Part shown: positions 11,036 through 21,603 of the stretch, one piece after another | Numbering within the stretch: position 1 is the first letter of the stretch | Layout of the letters: each line of letters opens with the position of its first letter | Assembly: GCA_026686845.1 (NCBI GenBank) | Contig: JAIVEN010000016.1 | Coordinates: 33,948,001-34,012,000 of the forward strand | Direction of reading: 5' to 3' | Origin: Adenanthera pavonina | Lineage: Eukaryota > Streptophyta > Magnoliopsida > Fabales > Fabaceae | DNA length: 64,000 nt | Made by a program: the position numbers and the translations under genes | Notes under the pieces: generated by a model | Database searches by the model: none | Seen by the model: the letters and a program-made list of their open reading frames with translations, nothing else | Told to the model about the DNA's origin: nothing

Positions 11036-12644
11036 ATTTTTTTTTTCATTCTAGAGTTATTACGTTGCCTGCCTGGGAAACCAAAATTTGTCATTAGATT
11101 CTACAGTCACACCAAATTTTGCAACCAACTTTTCCATGAACAAAATAGGTACAAATAAAGGGGCATCATCCACTATGAAGAGACCAGACAGAAATGCATT
11201 GATATCCCAATTTACAGTCTTCTCATAGTTGTAGATTTCCAAAATAGTCACATACTTGTCATATATTCATCATCTAGCTTATCATATGTATACACATCTA
11301 ATGGTTAACCTTGAGGAGGATGAAACAAAAATACTGTTTGAGCATATTGAAGAGACCAACTTCACAACTTATGTCACAAATGCATCATCCTGTAGAAAAT
11401 GATTTTAATCAAACTTAGTGACATAGCTCGTTGGTATCTAATAAAACAAAATCTATCAAATGCTAATAGTGTCTGATAATGTAGAAATTATAAAAACACT
11501 GGATTTAACTGCACAAAATCAAGTAGGCCTTAAAAAATGATTAGCATTGGATGCATAATAGTGTTAGATATTTAAATTTAAAAGTAAAGGCATTGTAAAA
11601 AGATTATTAATTTTAGATTAGGAAAGTATCTCATAAAAAAAATAGTCTGAAACATTAAAACATTGACCATTGCACCTATATTGCCGTATAATAAATGGAT
11701 TTAACCACAAAAAATAAAGAATGGCACATAATATGCAAATAAAAATATATTAATTGGTAAACATAGGATCAAAATGACAATAAGATCCTAAAGCCTCAAA
11801 ATTACAATGTAACAAATTCTACCATAAAAGATTAGAAAATGTTCTATGTAGTTATAGTAAGCCTAAAATTTTGTCATTTGGGAGTTGAGCTTAGCAAATA
11901 GAAAGTTGATGCAGAACTAGTAAGAACAAGAGAAAATGGAAGGGAGAAAGAGGATGAGGGAGTACTAGAGAAGAAAGGAAGAGAAAAGATAAAAGGCGGG
12001 GGAATATATGAAATTTTATTTATTTAATCAAAACTAACCTAACATAATCACTAAGGACTTTATATAGTATCCAAGAGGTATCAAGGTAACTTAAAAAATA
12101 AATTGAACAAAAGGATGGTATATAATTAGCTTTTACAAGAACAGTGAGTAGCAGCCAAGATTTCATGCAACATCAAAATTTTCACAATAGATTTTTCTCA
12201 GGCAGAAAACAAATGATACTAAATGAAAGAAAACCATTTTTGAAAAAAGCAATACAACTTAACAGAAAAATCAAAAGTAGGCAAATCGCCATGACAATAT
12301 ACCTGAGGGGAACTAAACAGATTACAAATAGCCAATATTAACAACACAAGATAATATAGTCAACCAATATCAACAAAACATGATAGTATAGACAGCCTAA
12401 TACAACCGGGATAATACCAGATAATACACAAAGTAACTAATAATGTGTTATTAAGCACATATATATATAACCTTACCTTTAATGCAAAGTAACCTCTAGA
12501 AAATAGTTTGCCCAGCAGCTTCAAACATCTTTAATTTGCTCTTCAGAAAAAGGTTCTGTATCATCAAATCTCTACAAGTTCAATACCCATCAAAACATGA
12601 ACAAGTTACAAAGGAACAAAACTACATAATGAAAAATATAATTA
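11036..12644 (-). other. CACTA interior, transposase 3' region largely lost
   Basis: Mostly AT-rich sequence without a long ORF. Between 11200 and 11400 the minus strand has a weak protein-like run (YAQTVFLFHPPQG, then PLDVYTYDKL) that could be the relic of the DUF4216 domain found at the C-terminus of many CACTA transposases. I am not confident of this. A second exon-like run (FDDTEPFSEEQIKDV) lies near 12510-12570, with a stop after it and a GTAAGG donor. Confidence 0.3.
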
Positions 12645-12716
12645 CTTCTTTGAATGAATCAACAGAACTACATATTCATCACTTGTCTGTCTAGCATTCA
12701 TCCAACTACGATCCAT
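12645..12716 (-). pseudogene. CACTA transposase-associated domain, N-terminal fragment
   Basis: An ATG at 12716 opens 23 codons, MDRSWMNARQTSDEY then VVLLIHSKK and stop. The MDRSWM...R..S.EY pattern is the start of the transposase-associated domain (PF13963 type) at the N-terminus of plant CACTA transposases. The catalytic TNP2-like domain (Transposase_21) that should follow is not visible. With less than 2 kb left to the terminus, it must have been deleted. The element would need an autonomous partner to move. Confidence 0.55.
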
Positions 12717-12954
12717 GACTACCTAAAGACAATTTGTATCCAACTCTTCATGCTATATTTGTAACTTAAAGACAATTTGGAAAATTCACAAGTTGAAAAC
12801 AATAGTCTACATGACTAAAAAAACTAATTATTCTTCTTCATATGTTGACAAATTTTGGTTCTAAAAGATACATAAATAAGTAGAAAAAATATAGTGCTTA
12901 GGAGACCTATTTAATTTTCCTACATAAGTTTAATGCATAACATATCAAAAACAA

Positions 12955-13285
12955 TATAACTAGTTATAAAAGAGAGCAAAACTAGCTAGTTGTTGCTCAA
13001 TATGTCATGTTGTACTTTATATAAACTTTCTACCTTCACATTCTACATTTTATCCTATTTCATATGGTTCTTACATGGGATTTCATTCAAATAAATTTGA
13101 AAAAAAAAACATAGGTTTAGCTAGTTATAAAAGAGAGCAAAACTAGCTAGTTGTTGCCTAATATGTCATGTTGTACTTTATACAAACTTTCTACCTTCAC
13201 ATTCTACATTTTATCCTATTTCATGTGGTTCTTACATGTGATTTCATTCAAATAAATTTGAGAAAAAAACATAGGTTTCCATTTC
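12955..13285. repeat. Tandem duplication of ~160 bp inside the CACTA element
   Basis: Two head-to-tail copies begin at about 12957 and 13120 with TAGTTATAAAAGAGAGCAAAACTAGC and end with AAAAACATAGG. Only a few differences separate them (ATATAAAC versus ATACAAAC, CATATGG versus CATGTGG). This is a recent local duplication in non-coding sequence. Confidence 0.85.
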
Positions 13286-13696
13286 AGTACATCTAACTTT
13301 GGAGCAAGAGCACTTACCTTATATACTAATCTTCTCACATGCCAAAATGTTTGTCTCAACTCTCAAACTTTTCCCATCCTACAGCCATGTGACCATAGAG
13401 AGTAACATCAATAATAAGCTTGGATCTGAACTGATTAAAACAAAATAAAAAAATGGTCATTTCTTTAAGTCATGCACATACAAAATTTTGATCATTAATA
13501 ACAAATTGTAGTATATATCAAACATCAAAGAAATTAGATAATAATATATTTTCAAAATAAAGACATATATATCATGTCTAAATTAACTAAATAAAATTTT
13601 TTATATATTTTAAAAAAAATTAAAAATTAAGTATTAGCATTTGAGATCTTCAAAACTAGGGGACAGAACCAAGTTAAAAGAATTAGGGGTGACTTC

Positions 13697-13719
13697 CCCC
13701 CTCCCCCCCCCCCCCCCGT
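13697..13719. repeat. Poly-C tract
   Basis: A cytosine run broken by a single T follows GACTTC. It lies in an AT-rich part of the CACTA interior that holds no gene. Such runs are hypervariable and prone to sequencing error. Confidence 0.8.
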
Positions 13720-15506
13720 CCCTGAAAACACTCCTTCTCTAAATTTCTCTAAATTTGTGATGCTTTATATTATATGAAAAAATGTTGATTCGCCCTCTCT
13801 CAAAATTTCTAATTCACCCCCTAAGCAAACTTGACAACTCCTACAGAGGAAAGGAACAACAGGTTGCTTTTAAATATTGGGTTCTTTTGGAGTCCTAATT
13901 TTTTAAATATGAAGGATTATAGTATTTGTTTGGGGCTTATATTGCTTTCATAATTGAAATATTCAATTAAAAAAGTACATGTTTTTTAAAAATATATTTA
14001 TTTCTTATATTAGCAATACAACTAAATTTTATCAAACAAATAAAGTAAATTTAAATTTCGAAAAAAATTTGTTATCAATTTTGTCTAATAATTAATAATT
14101 AAAAATATTCTACCTATTCTTACTTCACTTTTAGGACAATTTTTAAAATTTTCTTAACCTTACTCTCTACTCAATGAAAAAACAAAGATCCACAATAATA
14201 ATATGAAAGATAAATTTCTTTCAAATAATGTAGCTACATTTTAAAAAACAATTAATTATAGAATATATTATAGATAATTTCCATTCAATTAAAAGAAAAA
14301 TACCATTACATATTTATCAATATAATATATATTTTTATATTATTAAAATAATATATATTTTAATATTATTATATTCTTTTATTATTGCATGCTCTACTTT
14401 TTAATTCCAGTAAAATTTATTATTATGTTAATTTAATAAATTTAATAAATATTTAAATTATATTTTTAATAATTATTAATATACGTATAGATTTTCCCCC
14501 CCTTATTAATATTTTCAACTTCCGTCCCTAATCATAACAAAATTGCACTCATTATTCAAGTACTACATTGTACCCAAATAATGGTCATTAGATGACTAAG
14601 GTTCATAGGCAACAAAGATTAAGACAAACAACTCCAATTAATGGGTCAAATTAATGGTTCATAGGGATTGGATATTCTAAGATTAATCCATATTGAAGAC
14701 TGACAGTAAACCTTGCTTGCAGTTTAGACTCTTGAACATAGGTATAGCCATATTAATTATTGAGATTGTATGGTCTAAACCAATTTGGACAGCAAACAAT
14801 ACATTGGGTCAGGAATTTTGCACGAGACCACAATATGAATTAAGGTTTAGAGATAGGAGGCACTCCCATTTTCAAGTGCAAGGTCAGTAATTTACAACCA
14901 ATAGAACCACGTTATGATTTCTTTCAACAGTCAAAGGGATTATTATCATTCTACCTTACACATAGGTTCTTTCAAATAATGATTAGATCTAAGACAGATC
15001 ACAACCACTCAAAGGGAACAACAAAATGTATAAATAAAAAAAGGGAACAACAAAATTGCCAATGAGCTAATGATATCCAAGAGAGATTTTAAATTAGTAA
15101 TATCTCAAACAAGTATAGATAACATAACAACCCATCTCAACACTCAACTTCTGAACTTTCCCATTATATTGATGCAAGCAATACAACCCATTGACTCACA
15201 ACAAATTACAATGTTATAACAACAGGCAAATATGCAAGGTAAATCCACAAGTTTTAAGAGCTTCAAATGGAGCCATTTTTTTAAAACAAAAATGAAAAGA
15301 AAAGAAGAGCATAGTTGCATTCTCATTATACATGATCAAAGTAATATAAAAGACATGCAGCAATCAACTCCTAATTCAGAGACATGGACGTTTGGGACGT
15401 TATAGACTACTTTAGAGGTGTAGAACAAAAACAAAATACCAAGACAACATGCTCAAACTTTAAATGAAGGAAAGCATAAGCACATGGTTTATTTTAGTTA
15501 AACATC
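13720..15506. other. CACTA interior, AT-rich, no gene recognised
   Basis: Very AT-rich sequence (especially 13900-14500) without coding signal. A ~35-bp direct repeat, GGTTCATAGGGATTGGATATTC and following bases, occurs at about 14657 and again at about 15803. Short ORFs such as 14693-14890 resemble nothing I recognise. Confidence 0.4.
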
Positions 15507-15553
15507 TCAATAACTTATAACAGTAAAGACAAAAACTAGTAAGGACAAGGGAT

Positions 15554-15681
15554 CATTACCTTTGTAAGTATCCCAAATTCTTGTGTTGCTTGCACGCAGT
15601 TCTTCACCTTGGTCTAAATAGTTCACTGTATCTTTCTTTTTTCTGCCTTCAAATTTGCTCTGACACTTCTCGCTTTGTCTG
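15554..15681 (-). pseudogene. Exon-like segment of unknown gene inside the CACTA element
   Basis: On the minus strand TTTTGCAG precedes an open segment ending TACAAAG, followed by GTAATG, so both splice borders look right. The reading includes KFEGRKKKDTVNYLDQ and ELRASNTRIWDTYK, a charged, ordinary-looking protein sequence. I do not recognise the family. CACTA elements are known to capture host gene fragments, which would explain exons upstream of the transposase start. An uncharacterised part of the element's own gene is equally possible. Confidence 0.35.
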
Positions 15682-16664
15682 CAAAACATGAGTATATGAC
15701 CATTTATTTTAAGCTCAAACCCACGTCCATGTGTGGCAAGGAAGCAAAATTTCAATGGAGCATGGTTGCAAAGCATCTGAAACCAAGATTATTATCTAAT
15801 TAATGGTTCATAGGGATTGGATATTCTAAGATTTCTATGGTCAGTTTAGAAACTAACTCAGATAACTTGGTATTGTATAAATAGGAAGAGTTTTCACATA
15901 ACAGAGGATTTCCTCTTTTTTGAGAAAATCGGGAAAAACAACTATAATATATTTTGATGGGTCCATAAAAGTTCTGTAGGCAAACAAATATCCAGAACAG
16001 AATATAAGCCATGTAAATCTAAGCAATTTTCAAGCAAACAAAAAATGTGTCTCAACTCTCAAGAATCTTTATACCACTAATTAAATATATTATTTAAAAA
16101 AATATTTTCTTTTGGCTAAAACTATAGTGGGAATACTCAAAAGACAATTAAAGATAACCTCAATATTCCCCATTGAAAACGACACAAAAAGTTAGTTAGT
16201 GCTATAAGCAATAGTCACCAATTCCTTGCTTAATGCTCTTAAAGCTCAAAAGCACTTATTGCTTAGAAGTCATCAGCCAATTGATTATTAGAAGCAAAGC
16301 TTAAGGCAATAAGTTGTAACAGCTAGCTAGAGTCCTCTAAGTAGCCCATGCCTGTTTTATGTATGATCTTACATTTTTTATTATTTCCTATCAATATGGG
16401 AATAGACAGTATATGAGATCTGTTGGAAAGTGACCGAAGGAAACATTGAGCAAAGTTGGCTAGTCTTTATTGCATTTATTTCGTGTGGTTAGGTTTTTTT
16501 CCCCAAAACCAAAAAAAAAAAAACAAAAACAGGGTGATATTTGTTGTTGCAGAATGTTCAATCTCCATAACTTTGTCCAATGAACAAACACTGATTCTGT
16601 TTAAGCAAGTTCAACACAAAGCAATGTTTGTTTATAAAGATTTGAGCAAAATGGGTCTTCACCT

Positions 16665-16838
16665 ATGAATATGAAGTTGAAAGTGTTTCAAAATGGATCT
16701 GGTGTGTTTTCTTTTGCCATATTCTAATAAGATCTTGTGGATATAGCTGAACGACTTTGAGATATAAACGCAAAACTGGAAGCTTTTCAAGTGGGTTTTC
16801 AGGTAAACAACTAGCATAATACCATGCGATGATAATCT
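16665..16838 (-). pseudogene. Second exon-like segment inside the CACTA element
   Basis: A good acceptor (TTTCCCTCTCAG) precedes the minus-strand reading IIAWYYASCLPENPLEKLP, then VLRLYLKVVQLYPQDLIRIW and about 17 further codons to a TAG near 16666. The composition is that of a real protein, but no family is recognised. Together with the segment at 15554-15681 it suggests captured host exons on the same strand. Confidence 0.3.
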
Positions 16839-16879
16839 GAGAGGGAAACCCAAAAAAGAAATTGATTTTGCCAATTTAG

Positions 16880-17520
16880 ACTATAGAAATTCATTCGAAG
16901 GAGCAAAAACACGACACAAAAGAAGAAACTTTTAGCTTCAAATATGAGAAAACAGAGAGAGGGAAAGAATCAATTGATAAAACCCAAACTTATACTACGG
17001 TACCAGTAGACAATCTTCTCAAAGTGCAAAAGACATAGCTTTTCTAAAGAAGAGTCCTAACCTTGGCTTGACTAAACTTGATTGACCAGAATTGCTTGAT
17101 GCGTTGTTGGCCGAGGTTGCTGCTTGGTTAGGGATTGAAGGAAATTCTAGGCCATTATCTTGGACTCCACATCACCAGCTCTTGCGTCCTGATTTTTTGT
17201 TTCACCAGTAGCCAAATTTAAAGTGAGGGAGCGATTAGAGTTTGACAAGCAACATAACGATTTGGTTTGGCCAGCACAGAACAATGAACACTAATAGCGT
17301 TAATGGGCTATGCTGCGATAATGGGCAAGGCGTTGATGGCTATGAGAGGAGAGAGAGCCATTAGAGTTCGATGGTGTGTTTGGGGCGAATGGGTTAGGGT
17401 TTGATAGTGATGGTGAGACTTGAGAGGAGAGAGCAATGACAAGAAGATGAGAGAGGGTTTGCTATGAGAGGAAAGAGTGCCATTAGAAAATTTTGCCGCG
17501 AGTAGTTGCCACGTAACATT
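16880..17520 (-). other. CACTA right interior, GC-richer leader-like region
   Basis: This region is less AT-rich than the rest and carries short Ala/Pro/Leu-coding stretches on the minus strand (for example MALSPLIAINALP near 17360). They are broken by stops. It may be the 5' leader and promoter of the minus-strand gene. No function can be assigned. Confidence 0.3.
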
Positions 17521-17752
17521 ACAGGACGGTGGGCTTATTCCATAGTCCTAAAATTTAAAAAATTTACAGGACTGTGGATTATTTCACCGTCCTAGAAAAA
17601 AAAAAATTAAGCACACTCCCATACTCCACTGTCCTTGAAAGTGAATTAGAGTTCCCTTTATTTACAAAATTACCACCACAAAATTTTTTTAAGACTGTAG
17701 TTTTGTTGACCATCTTGAAACAAAGTCTTAGAATACCTTTTTTGTACTAGTG
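17521..17752. repeat. CACTA right subterminal repeats and terminal inverted repeat
   Basis: ACAGGACGGTGGG, ATAGTCCTA, ACAGGACTGTGG and CACCGTCCTAG occur in close succession, ending in CTTTTTTGTACTAGTG. They mirror the left end. Confidence 0.85.
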
Positions 17753-17755
17753 TTT

Positions 17756-18118
17756 ATTTGATAAGCTTGGATACAATTTCTACATATATTGAAAGTTAGA
17801 ATGACCAAGCCTATAGTGCAAGAGAAGAACATTAAAATCAGATACAGTATTAAAACTCCTTTTAGGAACCTTTAAAGTCATGAGGTACAGCCCATCAACT
17901 TCTTCAGCATTGCCAATCTTCTTCTTGGATGCTAAGTCCTGAAACAAACATCCTTTGTTAGAGAATTCAACTTTGCACTTATTAGCCTTGACCACTTTAC
18001 TAATAGATATTAAGTGACAATCAAGTTTAGGGAGAAGCAAGACATTTTTAAGACGTATATTTTTAGATATAGTAATGTCACCAATTCCTATAACCTGAAT
18101 TATAGTTTCATCAGCCAT
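17756..18118 (-). pseudogene. Copia protease end / gag-pre-integrase segment
   Basis: The minus-strand reading opens MADETIIQVIGIGDITI, continues RLKNVLLLPKLDCHLISISK and ends with LLHYRLGHSNFQYM. This is the stretch of a copia polyprotein between the protease active site and the integrase His-Cys zinc site. The HxxxH half of that zinc site is present here and its CxxC half at about 10740, so the CACTA element inserted between them. The active-site part of protease and all of gag are missing beyond 18118. Confidence 0.85.
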
Positions 18119-18121
18119 TTT

Positions 18122-19907
18122 TGTAACACTTTATACTAGGGCCCATTTACCATGTATAGATCATTTTAGAGTTCAAATATGCTTAAAGAGAAGCTTGAAT
18201 CAATTTAATTTCAAAAACAAAATTTTCATAAATTTCGGGTACTGTTCATATTGTCATTTCCATTTTATCCGATGAATTTTGGAAATTCATAACTAAATAT
18301 AAAAAAATCATCTTGCGATGATTCAAGTCTCTAAAAATAGATAAAAATTTTATATACATGGTAAAAATAGGAAACAAAGCAAAATACTTGACCAAATTGT
18401 ACAGTTTATTCCTTCAAAAAGTACTATAGATTTGGTCATTTCTAAAAATTCCTGATTTTGGCAATAATTTTGAAAAATCATATTTCCTTCAATTCTGGAC
18501 CGAATCATGCATAATCTATGTCATTTGAAATTCATATATGTATATTTTCTAAATATAGTTTTTTTATACATTTATTTCACTTACACAAGGCATGACATTA
18601 ACTTAAATCGTAAAGGGTCAGAATTTCACTTTTACTGGAATAATTTTTGGAAAACCTTCATATCTTCTATTATGTAGCTCAAATTATCTCCAAATCAGTG
18701 GCATGTGAAACTCAAAACCTAGACCTTTCTATTAATGTAAACCACTAAATTGTGGTGCTTTGTACGGTTTTATATTATCTATTGAAATTTTCAGTATCTA
18801 ACTTTCAGTTTCTAGTTTTCCAAATCTTGCCTGTTCTGAACCCTAAATTTAAAAATTCACCATAAATTGTACACTTATCTAATTTAGGTGTTCTTTAGCT
18901 CTATGGAAAGCTTATTCCATATACTTTTAGAGCATATAAATTATTTAAGCTAATTGCCCTGTCTTATATGAACAGTGCCCACATACTCTCAGACTGCTAA
19001 AGATGAGCTTTTCCATTCCTAATTTATCAAAATAAGCATCATAACCTTTTCACATCATCATTCATTGCACCAATTCCATACATATCATATCATAATACAT
19101 TAAGAATCATAATAGCATGGAGATAACTACCACATCGCATATACATGATTTTTCATAATATCTCAAAACATAAGTTCATGACTTGAACTTTTACATTAAA
19201 TATAGTTCTCATGTCTCCCATGCATGGCTTGACCCTAAACATGTTAGTCATTGGGAAGAAAGAGATTCAAAGAATCTCAGTAGTATTAACCATTCATGCA
19301 TTCATATTATCATATCTTCCATAGAAATATCAATCAAGTTCATTAAAACATAACATGCCATGATAATTTTATAAAAATTTTGGCAGAATTTCTCTTTATA
19401 TTTTGGACATCTGGAGGTCACAAAACCCCTCATTAAACTCAGCCAACATTCATAAATATCATAAAATATCTAAACAAACAAGTGGCAAGTCATGGATTTC
19501 AATGCAAAATCATAAGACAATATAAATCTAGAATTGCTAATATGCTACTTTTATGCTTCCTTTGAATTTTGTCTCTTCCAAACACTTCTCCAAGCTTTCT
19601 TAGGCTTCCTCAAATCTAAACATATCATCAAACAACTACTCAAGCTAATGGTTCCATGAGTTTCTTCAAAAAATGTTCATGAAACCCTAATTCTTCAAAA
19701 ATTCACTAAAAATTTATTCCTAGCTCAAAAATGATGAATAATACCTCTATTCCATATATTTTATTTCGTGAAGAATCCAAATATGGCCTCAGAATTACCA
19801 AATTCCATCTCTAACTATGATTACTATTCATTCTGAAATAAGCTTCAAAGGAGGAAGAATTGGTTTTCTTTGAAATACTTTGAACTATTCATGAAATCAT
19901 GCTTTTG
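18122..19907 (+). repeat. D-family LTR, 3'-truncated (copy D3)
   Basis: It starts TGTAACACTTTATAC and follows the D LTR at 29734-31044 and beyond in order: TACTGTTCAT, AATTCATAACTAA, CTTAGGCTTCCTCAAA-CTAAACATATCATC (about 19597), GTGAAGAATCCAAATATGGCC (about 19770). It breaks off after ATGAAATCATGC at 19907, where R-family sequence begins. The 3' half seen in D4 and D1 is absent. It interrupts the copia element just upstream of its gag-pre-integrase region. The GAATCCAAATATGG site is uninterrupted here and shows the empty target into which the gypsy element at 31045 inserted in D4. Confidence 0.8.
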
Positions 19908-20276
19908 ACTACATAGTGTCCAGAATCATTTTCAACAAGGGTGGCAGCTTCAATTTGATAACAAGGGCAGAGGCTCATGTGATGACTGCTATCATACGTG
20001 GGAAACTGATCAATATGGGTCATATCATTCTCCAACTATGATAAAGGCAAGGGATCAGAGAAAGGATTCCACACTCCCCTATGCTGCCATTATTTCAAGA
20101 ATCCTGCAGCATGCTAGGATTCAACACATTGAGAAGGGGAAAGGGAAACTCACTGAGGCATTCAAAGAAGAAGAACTGCAAAGGATGGGCATTGAAAGAG
20201 ATGAAGGACGATGGGTTGGAAAGGGAGCAGGAAAATCTGAAGACTTGTTCTTTGTGGCTGATGCATCCCTCCAACA
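19908..20276 (+). repeat. 369-bp direct repeat, left copy (partner 28130-28498)
   Basis: This block matches 28130-28498 at a constant offset of 8222 bp, with only about two substitutions seen (near 20087 and 20253) and no indels. Similarity stops sharply on both sides. It lies inside the R gag-like ORF. It is far more similar than other R copies are to each other, so the duplication is recent or an assembly effect. Confidence 0.9.
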
Positions 20277-21315
20277 AGAAGGAACTTCTGAGGTCCCCGG
20301 CAAATCTGTACCTCAGCCTTCTCAGTCAATCCCATCTCCCTCCAGGCCTACTCACCCTCCTTCCACTCCCTCCTCACGAGCCAAGCCAACAAAGATCACT
20401 GAGTTGTTTGACAGTCTGTCAACACTCATTCTCAGCATTAGAGATGAGCAAAATGCCAAATTTGCTCATCTACAAGATCATATCCATCAGTTGGCTGTAA
20501 ATATGAAGGTGGTGGCTGATGCCTATGAAGAGATAAGAAATGCAATTCCTACCACTTCAGCTCCACCTCAGCCTGGTGTCCCTGAGCCTACTCTGTCTCC
20601 ATCCCCTGTGCCTCCAAGTCCCTTTGAGATTGCCTCCTCTGACCATGATAATGAGATAGATGGTGCTGGTGCTATGAGAACACCAAGTCCTGGTCCACCC
20701 TTGGACTATGGATTAGAAGAAGAAGGTCTTCGAGAATCAAGCCCTCTTGAGCCTATGCAAGAAGATGCTCTGGATTCAATTTTGTCCATTCAAGAATCAG
20801 AGCAAGTTGAAAGACTGGTTGCAGCCATTTCAACCTCTTCTGTGCCAGAAGGAGCAAGCAATGAGGAAAGGAGCATTGTACCTGTTATTGATTATCTTGC
20901 CATTGCTCACAATGCTCTGCTGCTAGCTCAAAGGAGAAGGCTGGAAGAAATGTTTCCTCCTACTGAACCAGCTTCTCATTCTATTGCTGCTTATGGGCTT
21001 TCAGAGGAACAGAGAGCTCAACTAGCTCTTTCTAGGCAGGAAATGCAAGTACTGCTTGAGGTCTCTGATGATGATGATGAAGAGCCTGCTGAGCCCCCTG
21101 CACCAGTTCAGCTAGAGATTCCTTTTGCTCCTGTCCCCCTTCGTGCTGTTCCTCTCACTCAGATACCTCCTCCAATGGACTTTGCTGGACTTCCTGCTGA
21201 TGCCAAAAAGGGGGAGAAGATAAAGCAAACTGGGACTAAGCAAGCTGGAAAATTTGCTGAGCCATCTGGAAAAGGAAAGACTTACAGCAAGAAGTCTAAG
21301 CCAAAGAAGAAGTGA
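20038..21315 (+). CDS. R-family gag-like protein, C-terminal half
   Basis: The ORF has 425 codons, opening MIKARDQRKDSTLPYA. Residues 1-85 continue the plant-transposon-protein domain seen in the ORF at 27358. From about 90 to 130 and 175 to 240 the chain is rich in Pro and Ser. A helical, coiled-coil-like stretch (TELFDSLSTLILSIRDEQNA, then LQDHIHQLAVNMKVVADAYE) spans about 120-170. The C-terminus is strongly basic, ending TYSKKSKPKKK. No zinc knuckle, protease, RT or integrase is present. The start codon overlaps the stop of the upstream frame as ATGA, but in the R3 copy the same junction is in one frame, so a one-base deletion is the simpler reading. Probable nucleic-acid-binding structural role, by inference. 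Confidence 0.65.
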   Translation: MIKARDQRKDSTLPYAAIISRILQHARIQHIEKGKGKLTEAFKEEELQRMGIERDEGRWVGKGAGKSEDLFFVADASLQQEGTSEVPGKSVPQPSQSIPSPSRPTHPPSTPSSRAKPTKITELFDSLSTLILSIRDEQNAKFAHLQDHIHQLAVNMKVVADAYEEIRNAIPTTSAPPQPGVPEPTLSPSPVPPSPFEIASSDHDNEIDGAGAMRTPSPGPPLDYGLEEEGLRESSPLEPMQEDALDSILSIQESEQVERLVAAISTSSVPEGASNEERSIVPVIDYLAIAHNALLLAQRRRLEEMFPPTEPASHSIAAYGLSEEQRAQLALSRQEMQVLLEVSDDDDEEPAEPPAPVQLEIPFAPVPLRAVPLTQIPPPMDFAGLPADAKKGEKIKQTGTKQAGKFAEPSGKGKTYSKKSKPKKK

Positions 21316-21588
21316 TGTTTTTAGATCTTAGGCTGAATCTTCTTGTTGTATCTTGTTTTGAATTGATTGATTGTAATTGGTTGTTTAATATTTTTTTGAG
21401 AACTGCTCCTTAATTGGAATATGTATTGCAACAGTTTGATTATATATATTATGTTCTTGGTTGCAATGTTTTGGGCTTTGAATCTCTTCACTTAATCTGT
21501 CGTTTTGATATCTTATGCATATGTTGAGGGGGAGCTTGTGAAAGCAAACTCAAGTACTAATCCAGTTTGTGAGTTGTTTTGTCATCAT
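21316..21588 (+). other. R2 3' untranslated region
   Basis: About 270 bp between the ORF stop and the polypurine tract. It is AT-rich with short T runs and includes GAGGGGGAGCTTG (about 21526), a second purine-rich motif like the one upstream of the LTR in R1 and R3. No ORF. Confidence 0.6.
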
Positions 21589-21603
21589 CAAAAAGGGGGA
21601 GAA
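21589..21603 (+). promoter_or_regulatory. Polypurine tract of R2
   Basis: CAAAAAGGGGGAGAA lies immediately before the LTR start TGTTGAATC. This is the expected primer site for plus-strand DNA synthesis. The same tract precedes the LTRs at 1432 and 61310 on the other strand. Confidence 0.85.

Larger units (their letters stand above)
10777..17752. mobile_element. CACTA (En/Spm-like) DNA transposon
   Basis: The left end is CACTGGTACAAAAAAGGC and the right end is the reverse complement of CACTAGTACAAAAAAGG. Both are flanked by TTT (10774-10776 and 17753-17755), the 3-bp duplication typical of CACTA elements. Subterminal repeats built on CTAGGACGGT / CTAGGACTGT crowd the first ~260 bp and the last ~250 bp in both orientations, as expected for transposase-binding sites. 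Length is 6976 bp. The only transposase-like piece is a short N-terminal domain at 12645-12716, so the element looks like a deletion derivative. It splits a copia integrase whose sequence continues on both sides. Confidence 0.9.
6967..18121 (-). mobile_element. Ty1/copia retrotransposon, split by two insertions and 5'-truncated
   Basis: Read from high to low coordinates, the element shows the copia order. A protease/gag-pre-integrase segment lies at 17756-18118 and integrase fragments at 10037-10776. Reverse transcriptase follows at about 7400-8400, RNase H at about 7130-7400, then the polypurine tract and LTR. Integrase before RT is the copia order. A CACTA element (10777-17752) splits the zinc-binding part of integrase, and a solo gypsy LTR (9073-10031) lies between integrase and RT. 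A D-type LTR begins at 18122, and no gag or 5' LTR is recognised beyond it. Confidence 0.85.

Noticed and set aside
20095..20303. Minus-strand ORFs opposite the R2 protein
   Set aside because: Shadows of the long plus-strand ORF, rich in Ser/Phe/Leu as expected of the antisense of Lys/Glu-rich coding sequence.
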